64,000 nucleotides of DNA from Rhodanobacter sp. C06 (lineage in GTDB: Bacteria; Pseudomonadota; Gammaproteobacteria; Xanthomonadales; Rhodanobacteraceae), in the NCBI RefSeq assembly GCF_002001105.1, contig NZ_MUNP01000059.1:62001-126000 (forward strand), in the 5' to 3' direction. The notes below the pieces were generated by a model that worked only from the letters and a program-made list of their open reading frames with translations, made no database searches and was not told the DNA's origin. Of this stretch, positions 63,934 through 64,000 are shown piece after piece; the stretch's first letter is position 1, and each line of letters starts with the position of its first letter. The position numbers and the translations under genes are program-made.

Positions 63934-64000
63934 GACCACCCGGAATAAGAGCGTCCCGATGCCGTCGAACGATTGCGTGCTGCGCGCCCATCGCGTGGCC
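63926..64000 (+). CDS. lolD: Lipoprotein-releasing system ATP-binding protein LolD, partial
   Basis: Only the first 25 codons (MSETTRNKSVPMPSNDCVLRAH...) are in the window; the rest lies beyond the right edge. Coupling to lolC and the CVLRAHRVA start fit LolD, the ATPase that drives LolCE. No ATPase motif is visible in this part. Confidence 0.8.
   Translation, partial: MSETTRNKSVPMPSNDCVLRAHRVA

Overview
This 64 kb window is chromosomal DNA from a high-GC gammaproteobacterium. Gene order and content point to the order Xanthomonadales (Lysobacterales), probably a Rhodanobacteraceae member such as Rhodanobacter, Dyella or Frateuria. The signs are sdhCDAB followed by sdhE, ygfX and lolCD, a complete ccmABCDEFGHI operon, phaR/phbB, kmo, and many short intergenic palindromes of the kind seen in xanthomonads. 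The genus is an inference. Coding density is high and most genes are ordinary core or housekeeping genes.

Layout. 1-6622 (all minus): poxB-like gene (cut by the window edge), murB, pyrD, a methyltransferase/short-chain dehydrogenase pair, a small DUF4190 membrane protein and an ALDH7 dehydrogenase. 6737-8972: a tRNA-Arg(CCU) followed by a three-gene, clearly lower-GC minus-strand cassette of unknown genes; one product carries an RNxxxH motif like that of HEPN ribonucleases. 8973-13995: secreted enzymes (M28 peptidase, a ChaN/EreA-like lipoprotein, a GH18 chitinase-like protein). 14099-21131: small metabolic and stress genes, a RIO kinase, FKBP, YaeQ, a GST-like protein and an nfeD-slipin pair. 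21407-30097 (plus): OPT transporter, an mprF-virJ pair for aminoacyl-phosphatidylglycerol, AhpD-like, HNH, HXXEE, rsmC-like and rsuA-like genes. 30105-36975: DUF1415, tRNA-Ala, rnd, a TPR/sulfatase-modifying-factor-like protein, an HU protein with a histone-H1-like tail, a Dyp peroxidase, tRNA-Leu and a cysteine dioxygenase. 37044-45540: metX joined to the complete cytochrome c maturation operon. 45605-53911: kmo, phbB, phaR and a MarR-controlled EmrAB/NodT efflux operon. 53981-64000: tatD, two glycine-zipper lipoproteins, sleB, ygfZ, a succinate dehydrogenase operon with three assembly or partner genes (an SDHAF4-like gene, sdhE, ygfX), then lolC and the start of lolD.

The most unusual signal is a ~260-bp element present twice, at 16701-16961 and 43898-44164. 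Each copy sits directly after the stop codon of a minus-strand gene (an FKBP gene and ccmB). Both fold into the same three-way junction. One stem domain is conserved in sequence; two other long stems differ almost completely between copies yet stay base-paired within each copy. That is covariation, and it suggests a structured RNA or DNA element. Other repeats include several families of short palindromes. One has been absorbed in frame into ccmH, and another supplies the C-terminus of CcmE.
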